DNA from: Gordonia sediminis | GTDB taxonomy: Bacteria > Actinomycetota > Actinomycetes > Mycobacteriales > Mycobacteriaceae | NCBI GenBank assembly: GCA_004193205.1 | Contig: RZUM01000002.1 | Span: forward strand, 1-64,000 | DNA length: 64,000 bases | Reading direction: 5' to 3' | Shown: positions 47,963 through 57,659 of the stretch, in pieces | Position numbering within the stretch: the stretch's first letter is position 1 | Layout of the letters: each line of letters starts with the position of its first letter | Translations under genes and position numbers: made by a program | Notes under the pieces: generated by a model | Databases searched by the model: none | Told to the model about the DNA's origin: nothing | Seen by the model: the letters and a program-made list of their open reading frames with translations, nothing else

Positions 47963-48126
47963 CCGGTGACCCCGCGCAGCTCCTCGCCGAGGGCGGCCGC
48001 CTCGTCGGCGGTCAGTTCCACAACCAGGCGTCCGCCACCTTCGATCGGAATCCGGACAACGATCCCACGTCCTTCCTTGGCCGCTTCGAGGGGGCCGTCC
48101 CCAGTACGTGGCTTCATCGCCGCCAT
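47959..48126 (-). CDS. DUF3117 family small protein (Rv1211-like)
   Basis: 55 residues: MAAMKPRTGDGPLEAAKEGR, then GIVVRIPIEGGGRLVVELT and ADEAAALGEELRGVTG. Length and sequence match the DUF3117 family of Actinobacteria. AAGGAG precedes ATG 48126 by seven bases. Function unknown. Its stop overlaps the proposed rlmA start. It is also read as part of a longer frame to 48393, but the strong ribosome site and family length fix this start. Confidence 0.9.
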   Translation of the reverse strand: MAAMKPRTGDGPLEAAKEGRGIVVRIPIEGGGRLVVELTADEAAALGEELRGVTG

Positions 48127-48260
48127 TCTCGAACTCCTTCCAGAGCATTCGCCACAAGGTTGTGGAACGCGCCCCGGCATCGGTCGGAAATGCCACGGGC
48201 GCCCCGTCAATGATACGTCGTGGCCCCGTTGTACCTGCCGATCACGTGGCGATGGACGTG

Positions 48261-48608
48261 TCACGGACCGGTCGGCGTCTGCTCCGGTGCGTCCGGTGCG
48301 GCCGGCTGCGGATCGGCCGCTTCGCGGTCGCGCAGGTCGTTCACGACGCCCCGGAGTTCGTCGAGTTCCCGCGCCAACTTCTCCATCGCCCAATCGACCT
48401 CGGACGGTGAATAGCCGCGCAGGGTCTGGGTGAAGGTCAGCGCCCGCACGTTGTCACTGGTGATCCCGGCGCGCGGCAACCGGGCGAGCGTGGTCCCCCG
48501 CTGCAGCGGCGGCAGGTCCTCGCCCCGGCCGAAGACGAACCACACCGCGGCGAAGACCACCGCCACGACAACGGCCATGATCAGCAGGTACAGCAGCAAC
48601 GTCTGCAT
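48261..48608 (-). CDS. DivIVA-domain membrane protein (Rv1209-like)
   Basis: 115 residues. One N-terminal transmembrane helix (LLLYLLIMAVVVAVVFAAVWFVF), then ALTFTQTLRGYSPSEVDWAMEKLARELDELRGVVNDL, a DivIVA-like segment that probably forms a coiled coil, and a Pro-rich tail. DivIVA domains mark poles and septa. It sits after gpgS as in M. tuberculosis, but the tagA glycosylase that follows there is absent; 134 bases separate it from the DUF3117 gene. Confidence 0.85.
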   Translation of the reverse strand: MQTLLLYLLIMAVVVAVVFAAVWFVFGRGEDLPPLQRGTTLARLPRAGITSDNVRALTFTQTLRGYSPSEVDWAMEKLARELDELRGVVNDLRDREAADPQPAAPDAPEQTPTGP

Positions 48609-48658
48609 GGGTCCATGGTGGCAGACGGCGTCGCGACGGCCTCACGGGCGCCGACGGA

Positions 48659-49702
48659 TCAGGAAGCCATCTCCTCGTCGCTGGTCTCCACGGACCGGAT
48701 GGAGTTCATCGGCGGCCGGTCCTCGAGGTAGACCTCGGTGGTGTGCGGTGTGAACGAGCCATCGGGCTCCGCGGTGAACTGGGTCAGACCGATCCCCGAG
48801 TCATCAATACCGCAGCGGCGCATGAGGGTTCCGACGATCTGCCGGCTCATCACGCCGAGCTCGATGAGGGGGCGGTTGCGGTGCGTGCGCACCCCGAGGT
48901 TGACCTGCCCGATGCCTTCGAGCCCGTAGTTGTCGAAGGTGTCGATCAGCAGGCCGATCTCGACGCCGTAGCCGGGCGCGAACGGTACCGACGAGAGCAG
49001 TTCCCGGGTGCCGGCGTATTCGCCGCCGAGGGGTTGGAGCACTCCGGTCAGATCGGGGCGCTGCGAGGCCAGAAGCGGCCTCGCGACGAGTTCGGTGACG
49101 CGGCCGCCACCGTTGGCGTCGTGTTGACCACCGGTGCGCAGCGGCCGGCGGTAGTAGCCCTTGACGAGTTGGATCCTCGGGTCGATCAGCAGCGGTCCGA
49201 GCATCTTGGGCACGAACATCGGATCGGGATCGATGAGGTCGGAGTCGACGAAGGCGATGATGTCGCCGGTGGCGACGGCGATCGAGCGCCACAGCACCTC
49301 GCCCTTGCCCTTGACCGGCTCGAGCTCGGGTACGGCCTGCTCGCGGCTGACGACCGTGGCACCCGCGGCACGGGCCCGCTCGGCGGTGGCGTCGGTGGAC
49401 CCGGAGTCGAGGACGATCAGCTCGTCGACCAGCGTGCCGTACAGGGGTCGGATCGACGCGATGACGTCGGCGACGGTCTCTTCCTCGTTCAGGGCCGGAA
49501 GGACCACGGAAACGGTTCGGCCGTCCTTGGCCGCGACGAGTTCGTCGATCGTCCAGTCGGGCTGTTCCCACGTGTTCGTGGCGGCCCAGCGCTGTTTGGC
49601 CCCCATGGTGTCGGCCGGGGTCGGCCAGATGTTCGTTCTGTCCCGATTGTTGGCGACGGTCGCCTTGCGACGCGACTGGGTTCGGCGTGCCTGTTCGGTC
49701 AT
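48659..49702 (-). CDS. gpgS: Glucosyl-3-phosphoglycerate synthase GpgS
   Basis: 347 residues, GT81 family. VSVVLPALNEEETVADVIASI is the GT-A nucleotide site, IIAFVDSDLIDPDP the DxD metal motif, and VKGYYRRPLRTGG follows. It makes glucosyl-3-phosphoglycerate, the first step of methylglucose lipopolysaccharide, a hallmark of mycobacteria and relatives. Start ATG 49702 overlaps the folP stop in ATGA. Same operon order as Mtb Rv1207-Rv1208. Confidence 0.95.
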   Translation of the reverse strand: MTEQARRTQSRRKATVANNRDRTNIWPTPADTMGAKQRWAATNTWEQPDWTIDELVAAKDGRTVSVVLPALNEEETVADVIASIRPLYGTLVDELIVLDSGSTDATAERARAAGATVVSREQAVPELEPVKGKGEVLWRSIAVATGDIIAFVDSDLIDPDPMFVPKMLGPLLIDPRIQLVKGYYRRPLRTGGQHDANGGGRVTELVARPLLASQRPDLTGVLQPLGGEYAGTRELLSSVPFAPGYGVEIGLLIDTFDNYGLEGIGQVNLGVRTHRNRPLIELGVMSRQIVGTLMRRCGIDDSGIGLTQFTAEPDGSFTPHTTEVYLEDRPPMNSIRSVETSDEEMAS

Positions 49703-50562
49703 GCGAGTCCCCTGACTGTTCGGGCGGGAGGTCGTGTCCCCGCGATGGCAGCGACCATGTCGACCACGCGACGGGTGGCGGCGACTTCGTGCACGCGAAA
49801 GATCCGTGCGCCGGCGGCGGCGCTCAGGGCAGTCGCGGCCAGGGTCCCCTCCAGCCGTTCGTCGAGATCCACACCCAGAGTCTCCCCTACGAAGTCCTTG
49901 TTGCTCAGCGCCATAAGCACTGGCCAGCCGGTATTAACAAGAACGTTTACGTGACGTAACAAGGCAAGCCCGTGGTGGGTGTTCTTGCCAAAATCATGTG
50001 TCGGATCGATCACGATCGCGTCTCGCGACACCCCGGCATCGAGGGCCCGGGACGCGGCCGCGGTCACATCGGCGACGACATCGGCGACCACATCGTCGTA
50101 GGTGACGCGGTGCGGCCGGGTGCGGACGGTGGCCCCGCCGGTGTGTGAGCAGACGATTCCGGCCCCGTTGGCGGCGGCCACCTTGACCAGATCGGGGTCG
50201 GCGCCGGCCCAGGTGTCATTGATCAGATCGGCGCCCGCGGCGCACGCGCGCTCGGCGACCTCGCCGCGCCAGGTGTCGACGCTGATGAGGACGTCGGGGT
50301 ACCGGTCGCGGATCCACCCGATCATCGGAACCACCCGGTCGGTCTCGGTGGCCGCGTCGACCTCGTCACCGGGTCCGGCCTTCACGCCACCGATGTCGAT
50401 GATGTCGGCACCCTCGTCCACCACCTGGCGGACCCGCTCCTGCGCGGCCGGGTCGGCGAAGCTGGCACCTTTGTCGTAGAACGAGTCCGGCGTCCGGTTG
50501 ACGATGGCCATGACCAGCGCGCGATCGGTCGCCACGGGTCTGCCGCACAGGGTCGAGAACAT
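49699..50562 (-). CDS. folP2: Dihydropteroate synthase-like protein FolP2
   Basis: 287 residues. IVNRTPDSFYDKG, ADIIDIGGVKAGPG, ISVDTWRGEVAERACAAGADLINDTWAG and the C-terminal IFRVHEVAATRRV follow the dihydropteroate synthase barrel. The linkage to gpgS and fadD6 matches Mtb folP2, whose product lacks synthase activity in some reports; its true reaction is uncertain. It is co-translated with gpgS and lies 62 bases downstream of the fadD6-like gene. Confidence 0.88.
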   Translation of the reverse strand: MFSTLCGRPVATDRALVMAIVNRTPDSFYDKGASFADPAAQERVRQVVDEGADIIDIGGVKAGPGDEVDAATETDRVVPMIGWIRDRYPDVLISVDTWRGEVAERACAAGADLINDTWAGADPDLVKVAAANGAGIVCSHTGGATVRTRPHRVTYDDVVADVVADVTAAASRALDAGVSRDAIVIDPTHDFGKNTHHGLALLRHVNVLVNTGWPVLMALSNKDFVGETLGVDLDERLEGTLAATALSAAAGARIFRVHEVAATRRVVDMVAAIAGTRPPARTVRGLA

Positions 50563-50624
50563 GGCCCCAGGGTAACGAGACCGCCGGACCGCCTTTTCGC
50601 GCAGCCGGACCGATCCGGCCCCGG

Positions 50625-52403
50625 TCAGCCCCGGGGCACCTTCGCGGCCGCGACCTCACCCGGGTAGTCGTCGTAGAACTCGACGTAGCCGGCGTCGCGT
50701 CCGGCCAGGACGTGGACCGCGTCGTCGCCGGTGGCGTCGTAGCCTTCCTCGCGCAGCTCCACCTTCCGGTTCTTGAAGGTGGAGGTCTGTTCGAAGTCGT
50801 CGACGACCCGGATGAACAGCGGCACCGCATACGACGGGAGTTCGTCGTAGAGGTGGGCGGCGAGTTTCATCGGATCGAGTTCGGCACCGTCGCGGAGCTT
50901 CACCGCGGCCATGCCCGCACGCCCGTCGGTGCCCGGGATCTCCACACCGTAGGCCACCGCCTGTGCGACGGTGTCGAACGAGTCGAGCGCGGCCTCCACC
51001 TCGGTGGTCGCCACGTTCTCCCCCTTCCAGCGGAACGTGTCGCCGAGACGGTCGACGAAGGCGATGTGCATGAAACCCTGATCGCGGACGAGGTCGCCCG
51101 AGTTGAAGTACGCGTCGCCAGGTTTGAAGGCGTCGCGGATGACCTTCTTCTCGGTCGCGTCGTCGTCGGTGTAGCCGTCGAGCGGCACCCGGTCGCTGAT
51201 CTGGGCGATGAGCAACCCCGTACCGCCCTTCCGAACCTCGGTGAGGCGGCCGTTGCGGTCGCGGCGGGGCTCGCCGTCGGCGTCGTAGTCGACGATCTTG
51301 TAGGGCAGCGGGCAGAAGCCGGCGGTGCGTTTGACCCCGAAGGCGTTGACGAAGGCGAGGTTCAGTTCGCTGGCACCGTAGAACTCGACGATGCGCTCGA
51401 TGCCGAATCGTTCGGCGAACTCGTCCCAGATCTCCGGGCGCATGCCGTTGCCGATGACCACCTTGACGCCGTGGCTGCGGTCGGTGGGTTTCTCCGGCTG
51501 GGCCAGCAGGTAGCGACACAGTTCCCCGATGTAGCAGAACGCGGTGGCCCGGTTGAGGATGATGTCGTCCCAGAACCTCGACGCCGAGAACGACCGTCCG
51601 ATGGCGATGCACGCGCCCGAGGCCAGCACCGACGCGAGAGCCACCGACAACGCGTTGTTGTGATAGAGGGGCAGCGGCACGTACATGGTGTCGCTGTGAC
51701 GCAGCCGGACCGCCAGTCCGCCGATCCCCGACATGCTGGCCAGCCAGCGGTTGTGGCTCATCACGCTGGCCTTGGGCAGCCCGGTGGTGCCGGAAGTGAA
51801 GATGTAGAAGGCCTTGGTCGAGGCGGGCAACGTCTCGGTTACCGCCGGATTCGCCTCGGATCGACCGTCGGCGGCATCGTCGAGCGCCGCGAAGTCCAGC
51901 ACGTGCTCCGGCAGCGCCGACGCGGGGATCGAGTCGAACGCCTCGGCGCAGTCGGGATCGTGTACCAGCACCTTGGCGCCGAGCAACGACATGCTGTGCT
52001 CCAGGATGTGACCGCGCTGGTTGTAGTTCAGCATCCCGGCCACCGCGCCGAGCTTGACCGTCGCGAGCATCAACGTCAGATCGGTCGGCGAGTTCTTGGC
52101 CAGGATGCCGACGACGTCGCCGCGGCCCACGCCGAGGTCGGCGAGCACCGCCGCATACCGGTTGACCCGGCGGTTGACCTCGCCGTAGGTCATGGTCCGG
52201 CCCTCGAACCGGACGAACGGACGATCCGGATGAGCGGCCGCGTGTTTCTGGAAGATCGAGCCGATCGTGCGTTTGGCGTCGGCCGGCCGGTAGATCAGGC
52301 CGGGCGCGTGCCGCAGCATGCCGGGCGCGTTCGGCGCCATCGCGACGACGCCCCTGATCAGGTCGGTGAGACCGACGGCGTCGCGGGTGTCACTGCTCGA
52401 CAT
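50625..52403 (-). CDS. fadD6: Long-chain acyl-CoA synthetase FadD6-like
   Basis: 592 residues of the adenylate-forming family. The AMP-binding motif is YIFTSGTTGLPKASVMSHNR; VEFYGASELNLAF is core motif A5; YFNSGDLVRDQGF and DRLGDTFRWKGENVATTEVEAAL are A7-A8. Such enzymes in this position act as very-long-chain fatty acyl-CoA synthetases/transporters. ATG 52403 is the start. It is followed by folP2 and preceded by a LOG-type protein. Confidence 0.93.
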   Translation of the reverse strand: MSSSDTRDAVGLTDLIRGVVAMAPNAPGMLRHAPGLIYRPADAKRTIGSIFQKHAAAHPDRPFVRFEGRTMTYGEVNRRVNRYAAVLADLGVGRGDVVGILAKNSPTDLTLMLATVKLGAVAGMLNYNQRGHILEHSMSLLGAKVLVHDPDCAEAFDSIPASALPEHVLDFAALDDAADGRSEANPAVTETLPASTKAFYIFTSGTTGLPKASVMSHNRWLASMSGIGGLAVRLRHSDTMYVPLPLYHNNALSVALASVLASGACIAIGRSFSASRFWDDIILNRATAFCYIGELCRYLLAQPEKPTDRSHGVKVVIGNGMRPEIWDEFAERFGIERIVEFYGASELNLAFVNAFGVKRTAGFCPLPYKIVDYDADGEPRRDRNGRLTEVRKGGTGLLIAQISDRVPLDGYTDDDATEKKVIRDAFKPGDAYFNSGDLVRDQGFMHIAFVDRLGDTFRWKGENVATTEVEAALDSFDTVAQAVAYGVEIPGTDGRAGMAAVKLRDGAELDPMKLAAHLYDELPSYAVPLFIRVVDDFEQTSTFKNRKVELREEGYDATGDDAVHVLAGRDAGYVEFYDDYPGEVAAAKVPRG

Positions 52404-52481
52404 CAGTCAACTACTCCCTCGGGTCGTGACCGGTGGTCATCGCGGGTCTCGACAACCGTCGTTGTCGCACTGTCGCCTACC

Positions 52482-53018
52482 TTACCGAGCAGTAGCAAGT
52501 TCGATCGCCACGCCCACCGAGTCGACCACGGTGAGCCGGTCCAGGGCCGCCTGCCGGACGAAACCCTGGCCGGTCAGCGTCTGCAACCAATCGAGCATCG
52601 GCGCGTAGAAGCCGCCCGGATCGAGCATCACGACGGGTTTGTCGTGCAGGCCGAGATAGCCCGCGGTCCAGGTCTCGAACAGTTCCTCGAGGGTCCCGAT
52701 GCCGCCGGGCAGCGTGATGAACCCGTCGGCGCGGTCGTCCATCTGCCGTTTGCGTTCCCGCATCGTCTCGGTGACGACGAGTTCGTCGGCCCCGAGGTCG
52801 GCGACCTCACGTTCCATCAGGGCGCGCGGGATGACGCCGACGGTGCGTCCACCCGCGGCACGGGTGGCCTCGGCCACCGCCCCCATCATCGAGATGTTGC
52901 CGCCGCCGGACACCAGCGTGTGCCCGCCGGCGCCGATGGCGGTGCCGAGTTCGGCGGCCAGCTCGAGGTAGGCGCCGTCGACGGGCCCTGATGCGCAGTA
53001 GACGCAGATCGCGCTCAC
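52482..53018 (-). CDS. LOG family protein (TIGR00730; putative cytokinin riboside 5'-monophosphate phosphoribohydrolase)
   Basis: 178 residues. ICVYCASGP opens the Rossmann fold; LVSGGGNISMMGAVAEA and the catalytic LPGGIGTLEELFETWTAGYLGLHDKPV carry the PGGxGTxxE motif of LOG phosphoribohydrolases, which release adenine-type bases from monophosphates. In M. tuberculosis the homologue Rv1205 makes cytokinins. GTG 53018 starts it, only four bases from the previous LOG gene. Confidence 0.93.
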   Translation of the reverse strand: MSAICVYCASGPVDGAYLELAAELGTAIGAGGHTLVSGGGNISMMGAVAEATRAAGGRTVGVIPRALMEREVADLGADELVVTETMRERKRQMDDRADGFITLPGGIGTLEELFETWTAGYLGLHDKPVVMLDPGGFYAPMLDWLQTLTGQGFVRQAALDRLTVVDSVGVAIELATAR

Positions 53019-53021
53019 CTG

Positions 53022-53840
53022 TCACCCACGTCCGGCTCGGGCGGCCGTGATGATCTCGACGGCCTCGGAGGGTTCGTCGACGACATGCAGCAGGTCGAGG
53101 TCGTCGGCGGAGATCATCCGCTTGGCGAGCAGGACGTCGCGCATCCAGTCGATGAGCCCGGACCAGTGGTTTCGTCCGATGAGCACGATCGGGAATCGGA
53201 CCACCTTTTTCGTCTGCACCAGCGTCAACGCCTCGAACATCTCGTCGAGCGTGCCGAAGCCGCCGGGCAGACAGACGAACGCCTGCGCGTACTTGACGAA
53301 CATCGTCTTGCGCACGAAGAAATACCGGAAGTGCATACCGGTGTCGACCCACTCGTTGAGGTGTTGTTCGAAGGGGAGCTCGATGTTCAGCCCGATCGAC
53401 TTCGTACCCGACTCCCATGCGCCGCGGTTGGCCGCCTCCATCGCGCCGGGACCACCGCCGGTGATCACGGCATAGCCGGCCTCACCGAGCGCCCAGCCGA
53501 GGCGGATCCCGAGTTCGAACTCCTCGCTGCCCGGGATGATCCGGGAGGACCCGAACACCGTGACGGCCTCGGCGACCTCGCTCATCGCGTCGAAACCCGC
53601 GACGAACTCCGATTGGATACGTAGCACGCGCCAGGAGTCGCGCATGGTGCGCTCGGCGCGAAGTTCGTTGTCGCGCGGGTCAACCCACTCGAGGAAACGA
53701 CGATCGGTGGTCTGGCGCGTATCTGGTGGTTGCTCGCGTCGCACCCGCACGGGTCCGACGTAGCGGGTCTCCGCGTCCGTCGGATCGGCGGCACGGTGAC
53801 GTCCGGGTTCCCCGACGGGCCCGCGGTCAGCTGACGACAT
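53022..53840 (-). CDS. LOG family protein, second copy with N-terminal extension
   Basis: 272 residues. The first ~95 residues are an Arg-rich extension (ADPTDAETRYVGPVRVRRE), then VTVFGSSRIIPGSEEFELG, ITGGGPGAMEAANRGAWESG and the catalytic CLPGGFGTLDEMFEALTLVQTKKV. It is related to the adjacent LOG gene but longer. Both could be phosphoribohydrolases; the extended subgroup may act on another nucleotide. ATG 53840 lies 5 bases after the dapE stop, so the whole dapE-LOG-LOG-fadD6 run may be one operon. Confidence 0.9.
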   Translation of the reverse strand: MSSADRGPVGEPGRHRAADPTDAETRYVGPVRVRREQPPDTRQTTDRRFLEWVDPRDNELRAERTMRDSWRVLRIQSEFVAGFDAMSEVAEAVTVFGSSRIIPGSEEFELGIRLGWALGEAGYAVITGGGPGAMEAANRGAWESGTKSIGLNIELPFEQHLNEWVDTGMHFRYFFVRKTMFVKYAQAFVCLPGGFGTLDEMFEALTLVQTKKVVRFPIVLIGRNHWSGLIDWMRDVLLAKRMISADDLDLLHVVDEPSEAVEIITAARAGRG

Positions 53841-53845
53841 GGGGT

Positions 53846-54958
53846 TCACGCTAATTGGCCGGAGAGAAACGCACGCAACAGATCGGTGACGGCGCCGATC
53901 TGGGAGACCGGCACCCGCTCGTCGACGCGGTGCGCCAGGTTGGGGTCGCCGGGTCCGAGGTTGACCGCCGGGATGCCCAGGGCCGAGAACCTCGAGACGT
54001 CGGTCCACCCGTATTTGGCGCGGAATCTGCCGCCTGCGGCCTCGACCAGGGCCGCGGCGGCCGGATGGGACAGGCCGGGCAGCGCACCGGCGGCGGAGTC
54101 GGTCACTGCGAAGGCGAGCTCGCCGTCGGCGAGTTGCGCGGCGAACACCTCGCGGACGTGCGCGATGGCCTGCTCGACGCTGCGGTCCGGCGCGAACCGG
54201 AAGTTGACGTCGACCCACGATTCGTCAGGGACGACGTTGCCGGCCACCCCACCACCGATCCCGACCGCGGACAGTCCCTCCCGGTATTCGCATCCGTCGA
54301 TGTCGACCCGACGTGGCCGGTACTCGGCGAGCGTCGTCAAAACGCCACCGAGTTTGTGAATTGCGTTGTCCCCCATCCACGATCGTGCCGAATGTGCACG
54401 CACGCCGTGAGCGGACAGGCGTACCCGCAGGGTGCCCTGACACCCCGCCTCGATGAGGCCGGCGGTCGGTTCACCGAGAATGGCGACGTCACCCCCCAGC
54501 CAGTCGGGAAGTTCCCGCTCGATCGCGCCGAGCCCGTTGAACTCGGCCGCGATCTCCTCGCAGTCGTAGAAGATCAGGGTCAGGTCGTGGGCCGGATCGG
54601 TCATCGTCGCGGCGAGGTGCAGGAAGACGGCGTCGCCGGACTTCATGTCGACCGTGCCGCATCCGTGTAGTACGTCGCCGTCGGGCCCGCCGGTCTCGCG
54701 CCGGTGCGGCAGGTTGCCCGCCACCGGGACCGTGTCGAGGTGACCGGCGAGGATCACCCGACTCGAGCGTCCACGATCGGTGCGCGCAAGCACGCGATTG
54801 CCGTGCCGCACGATCTCGAATCCGGTTGTCTGGCTGCGCAATGCGGCCTCGACCGCATCGGCGATGGCGGATTCGTCGCGGGATTCGCTCTCGATGTCGA
54901 CCAGGGCGGCGGTCAGGTCGACGGGATCGGCGTGCAGGTCGAGGACGGGCGTGCTCAC
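53846..54958 (-). CDS. dapE: Succinyl-diaminopimelate desuccinylase DapE
   Basis: 370 residues from GTG 54958. Metal-site motifs are [11 protein letters not shown] (His), [14 protein letters not shown] (Asp) and [16 protein letters not shown] (Glu-Glu); [20 protein letters not shown] is the dimerisation domain. It releases succinate to give LL-diaminopimelate for lysine and peptidoglycan. It heads the operon with the LOG genes; dapD and dapC are 2.7-4.8 kb away. Confidence 0.95.
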   Translation of the reverse strand: MSTPVLDLHADPVDLTAALVDIESESRDESAIADAVEAALRSQTTGFEIVRHGNRVLARTDRGRSSRVILAGHLDTVPVAGNLPHRRETGGPDGDVLHGCGTVDMKSGDAVFLHLAATMTDPAHDLTLIFYDCEEIAAEFNGLGAIERELPDWLGGDVAILGEPTAGLIEAGCQGTLRVRLSAHGVRAHSARSWMGDNAIHKLGGVLTTLAEYRPRRVDIDGCEYREGLSAVGIGGGVAGNVVPDESWVDVNFRFAPDRSVEQAIAHVREVFAAQLADGELAFAVTDSAAGALPGLSHPAAAALVEAAGGRFRAKYGWTDVSRFSALGIPAVNLGPGDPNLAHRVDERVPVSQIGAVTDLLRAFLSGQLA

Positions 54959-55018
54959 GCCTTCACCGTATCGCGCGGCGCCGTCGACCCCGGTGTGCAC
55001 CGTTGCCAGGTGTGCTGC

Positions 55019-55369
55019 TCACTTCTGATAGCGAGGCTGGTAGAGCTGCACCGTGAAACCTCCCGGCACCCGGAAATGGGTCACCAGTCCGTATCCGTGA
55101 TCCTCGATGTCGCCGGTGAACTCGACCCCACGGGCGGTGAGCTCACCGACGGTCTGCTCGATGTCGTCGCAGTAGAAGGAGATGTCCGCGGTCCCCGACG
55201 GCGGGTCGTCACCGTCGGTGGGATGCACCCCGATGTCGGCCTCCGGGGCGTCGAGGATCAGCCAGCCGCCACCGGTGTCGGTGCCGGACAACCCGAGCTT
55301 GTCGGCCAGGAAGGTCCGGAGGGCGTCGGCCTCCGAGGAATAAAACATGGCGTGCATACCGCGGATCAC
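55019..55369 (-). CDS. VOC family protein
   Basis: 116 residues from GTG 55369, with GGAGG four bases upstream. MHAMFYSSEADALRTFLADKLG and ADISFYCDDIEQTVGELTARGVEF are the two VOC halves, ending in FRVPGGFTVQLYQPRYQK. Substrate unknown; VOC proteins often bind a metal and a small molecule. It is on the same strand as dapE, 60 bases upstream of it, and divergent from the alcohol dehydrogenase. Confidence 0.85.
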   Translation of the reverse strand: MIRGMHAMFYSSEADALRTFLADKLGLSGTDTGGGWLILDAPEADIGVHPTDGDDPPSGTADISFYCDDIEQTVGELTARGVEFTGDIEDHGYGLVTHFRVPGGFTVQLYQPRYQK

Positions 55370-55439
55370 GTGTCCTCCAGGAGGTCGGCGTGCACCGTAC
55401 TGTACGCGGATCAGGTCCGGGCGGAGCACAATCGAGGAC

Positions 55440-56456
55440 ATGTACGGCACCGTCATCCACGCGCCCCGCGACATCCGGTTCGAGGAACTCGAGCGCCCGC
55501 GCATCGTCGAACCGACCGATGCTGTCATCGCGATCTCGGCCACCTGCGTATGCGGATCGGATCTGTGGAACTACCGCGGGATCAACGAGATCCGTGGTCC
55601 GCTGCCGATGGGTCACGAGTACGTGGGCATCGTCGAGGAGGTGGGTCCGGAGGTCACCTCGGTGTCGCCCGGCGACTTCGTGATCGGTTCGTTTTTCGCC
55701 TCCGACAACACCTGTGAGATCTGCCGCGCCGGCTATCAGAGCGGTTGTGTGCACAGCGAACCCGTACAGGGCGCGCAGGCGGAGTACCTGCGGGTACCGC
55801 TGGCCGACGGCACGCTCGTGGCCACGTCCGAGGTCCCCCCGGACGACCTCGTCCCCGATCTGCTCGCCGCCTCCGACGTCCTCGGCACGGGATGGTTCGC
55901 CGCGGTCGCCGCCGACGTGGGCCCCGGCAAGACCGTCGCGGTCGTCGGCGACGGAGCCGTCGGCCTGCTCGGCGTGCTCGCCGCGCAGCAGCTCGGCGCG
56001 GAACGCATCATCGCGATGAGCAGACACGAACCGAGACAGCGACTGGCCCGCGAGTTCGGCGCCACCGACATCGTCCCCGAACGCGGCGACGAGGGCGTCG
56101 CCCACATCACCGAGATGACCGACGGGATGGGTGCGCACTCGGTGATCGAGGCGGTCGGTACGCAGGAGTCGATGATGCAGGCGATCTCATCGGCGCGGTT
56201 CGGCGGACATGTCGGCTTCGTCGGGGTGTCCCACGACCAGACCATCCCCGGCGAACGCCTGTTCCGGTCGGGTGTCCACCTACACGGCGGCCCGGCGCCC
56301 GTGCGCCGCTTCCTACCCGAGCTGATCGGACTAATTCTCGAACGAAAGATCAACCCGGGCAAGGTCTTCGACCTCGAGCTGCCGCTCAGTGAGGTCGCCG
56401 AGGGTTACGCCGCGATGGACGAGCGACGGGCCGTCAAGAGCCTGTTGCGGCCGTGA
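55440..56456 (+). CDS. Zinc-dependent alcohol dehydrogenase family protein
   Basis: 338 residues from ATG 55440. CVCGSDLWNYRG holds the catalytic zinc cysteine, GHEYVGIVEEVG the glutamate region, CEICRAGYQSGC the structural zinc cysteines (C-x2-C-x7-C visible), and VAVVGDGAVGLLGVLAAQQLG the NAD(P) fold. Members oxidise alcohols or reduce aldehydes; the specific substrate is not evident. Confidence 0.92.
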   Translation: MYGTVIHAPRDIRFEELERPRIVEPTDAVIAISATCVCGSDLWNYRGINEIRGPLPMGHEYVGIVEEVGPEVTSVSPGDFVIGSFFASDNTCEICRAGYQSGCVHSEPVQGAQAEYLRVPLADGTLVATSEVPPDDLVPDLLAASDVLGTGWFAAVAADVGPGKTVAVVGDGAVGLLGVLAAQQLGAERIIAMSRHEPRQRLAREFGATDIVPERGDEGVAHITEMTDGMGAHSVIEAVGTQESMMQAISSARFGGHVGFVGVSHDQTIPGERLFRSGVHLHGGPAPVRRFLPELIGLILERKINPGKVFDLELPLSEVAEGYAAMDERRAVKSLLRP

Positions 56457-56522
56457 CGGGGTCGGGCGTCCTGTCCGAAACGTTCAAGACTGCATGACCG
56501 ATCACCGCTAGCGTCTTGAGGT

Positions 56523-56915
56523 ATGACGTCACCCACCCTCAACGCCCTGTCCATCGTGGCCGGCGACATGGCCGCCAGCATCGACTTCTATCGCCGGTGC
56601 GGTCTGGTCTTCCCCGACGGCGCCGAGCGGGAACCACATGCCGAGACCCGGGTCGGCGCGATGCGCATCATGTTCGACACGACCGCCGTCGTCGAGTCGT
56701 TCACACCGGGCTGGCGTGCACCCGCCGGTGGGCACCGGATGGCGCTGGCCTTCGAATGCGCGACACCCGCCGACGTCGACACGACCCACGACGCGCTCGT
56801 CGGCGCCGGATACCGCAGTGCCCACGCCCCGTTCGACGCGCCGTGGGGCCAGCGTTACGCGGTCGTGCGCGACCCCGACGACAACCCCGTCGACTTCTAC
56901 TGCGGCCTGGCCTGA
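56523..56915 (+). CDS. VOC family (glyoxalase-like) protein
   Basis: 130 residues. LNALSIVAGDMAASIDFYRRCGLVFP at the N-terminus and [22 protein letters not shown] at the C-terminus are the typical VOC ends, including the final glutamate/aspartate ligand region. Function unknown. ATG 56523 is the start. It lies 66 bases after the alcohol dehydrogenase, and its end overlaps the AraC regulator on the other strand by 19 bases. Confidence 0.88.
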   Translation: MTSPTLNALSIVAGDMAASIDFYRRCGLVFPDGAEREPHAETRVGAMRIMFDTTAVVESFTPGWRAPAGGHRMALAFECATPADVDTTHDALVGAGYRSAHAPFDAPWGQRYAVVRDPDDNPVDFYCGLA

Positions 56916-57622
56916 TTCGACGTGGCCGGGCTTCCGGCGGCGAAATCGACAGGACTGCGGCCGGTGAGGTCGACGAAGTCGCGATACATGTGGGCGTAGT
57001 CGGCGAAACCGCGCCCGGCCGCGACGTCGGTCAGGTCGCCACCGGACCGCAGATCGTCCGCGGCGGCGCGCATGCGCAGAATACGCTGCAACGTCTTCGG
57101 GCCGTACCCGAAGTGACGCAACGAGTGCCGATACAGTGTGCGCGTCGTCATCCCGGCGGCCTCGGCACACCGGTCGACGGTCCGGCCCGCTGCCAGTCCG
57201 GACACGACGGCCGGCAACCACCGTGGGAGTTCGGATCGCCGAGACGAGGCCAACGCCGTCAGCACCGCGGCCGGATCACCGCCGGCCATCGCTTCGAGCC
57301 ATCGGTCGACCTCCCGGCGTGGCCACACATCGTCGAGGTGCACCCGCGCATCGCGCAGCGCGGTGGCCGGGGCACCCAGGATGCCCGGCGCGATACCGGG
57401 GTCGAATCGTATCCCGACCATCTCCTGCGGACCGGGCACCACGTAGGTGAGAGGGCCGGTGTCGGGCCCGGCGATGAGGATCGTTTCGCCGGTCCAGATC
57501 AGATCCATACACCCGTCGGGCAGGATCGTCGTCGTCGGCGATGGGTGACGCGCCCACCAGAGTGTCGCCGGAACGCGAAGAGCTCGCTGCTCGCGGTAGC
57601 CGCTCACGACGGAGGTGGTCAC
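56897..57622 (-). CDS. AraC-family transcriptional regulator
   Basis: 241 residues from GTG 57622. The N-terminal part ([25 protein letters not shown]) is a small-molecule-binding DUF6597-like region; the C-terminal helix-turn-helix has [22 protein letters not shown] and [23 protein letters not shown]. The ligand is unknown. It is convergent with the VOC gene and divergent from dapD, 37 bases away. Confidence 0.88.
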   Translation of the reverse strand: MTTSVVSGYREQRALRVPATLWWARHPSPTTTILPDGCMDLIWTGETILIAGPDTGPLTYVVPGPQEMVGIRFDPGIAPGILGAPATALRDARVHLDDVWPRREVDRWLEAMAGGDPAAVLTALASSRRSELPRWLPAVVSGLAAGRTVDRCAEAAGMTTRTLYRHSLRHFGYGPKTLQRILRMRAAADDLRSGGDLTDVAAGRGFADYAHMYRDFVDLTGRSPVDFAAGSPATSNQARPQ

Positions 57623-57659
57623 GGTTCCAGTATCGGCGTGGCCGGTAAGCTGTGCACCC

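Noticed and set aside
50712-52991. A 759-codon plus-strand frame
   Set aside because: Antisense to fadD6 and the LOG gene; shadow coding only.
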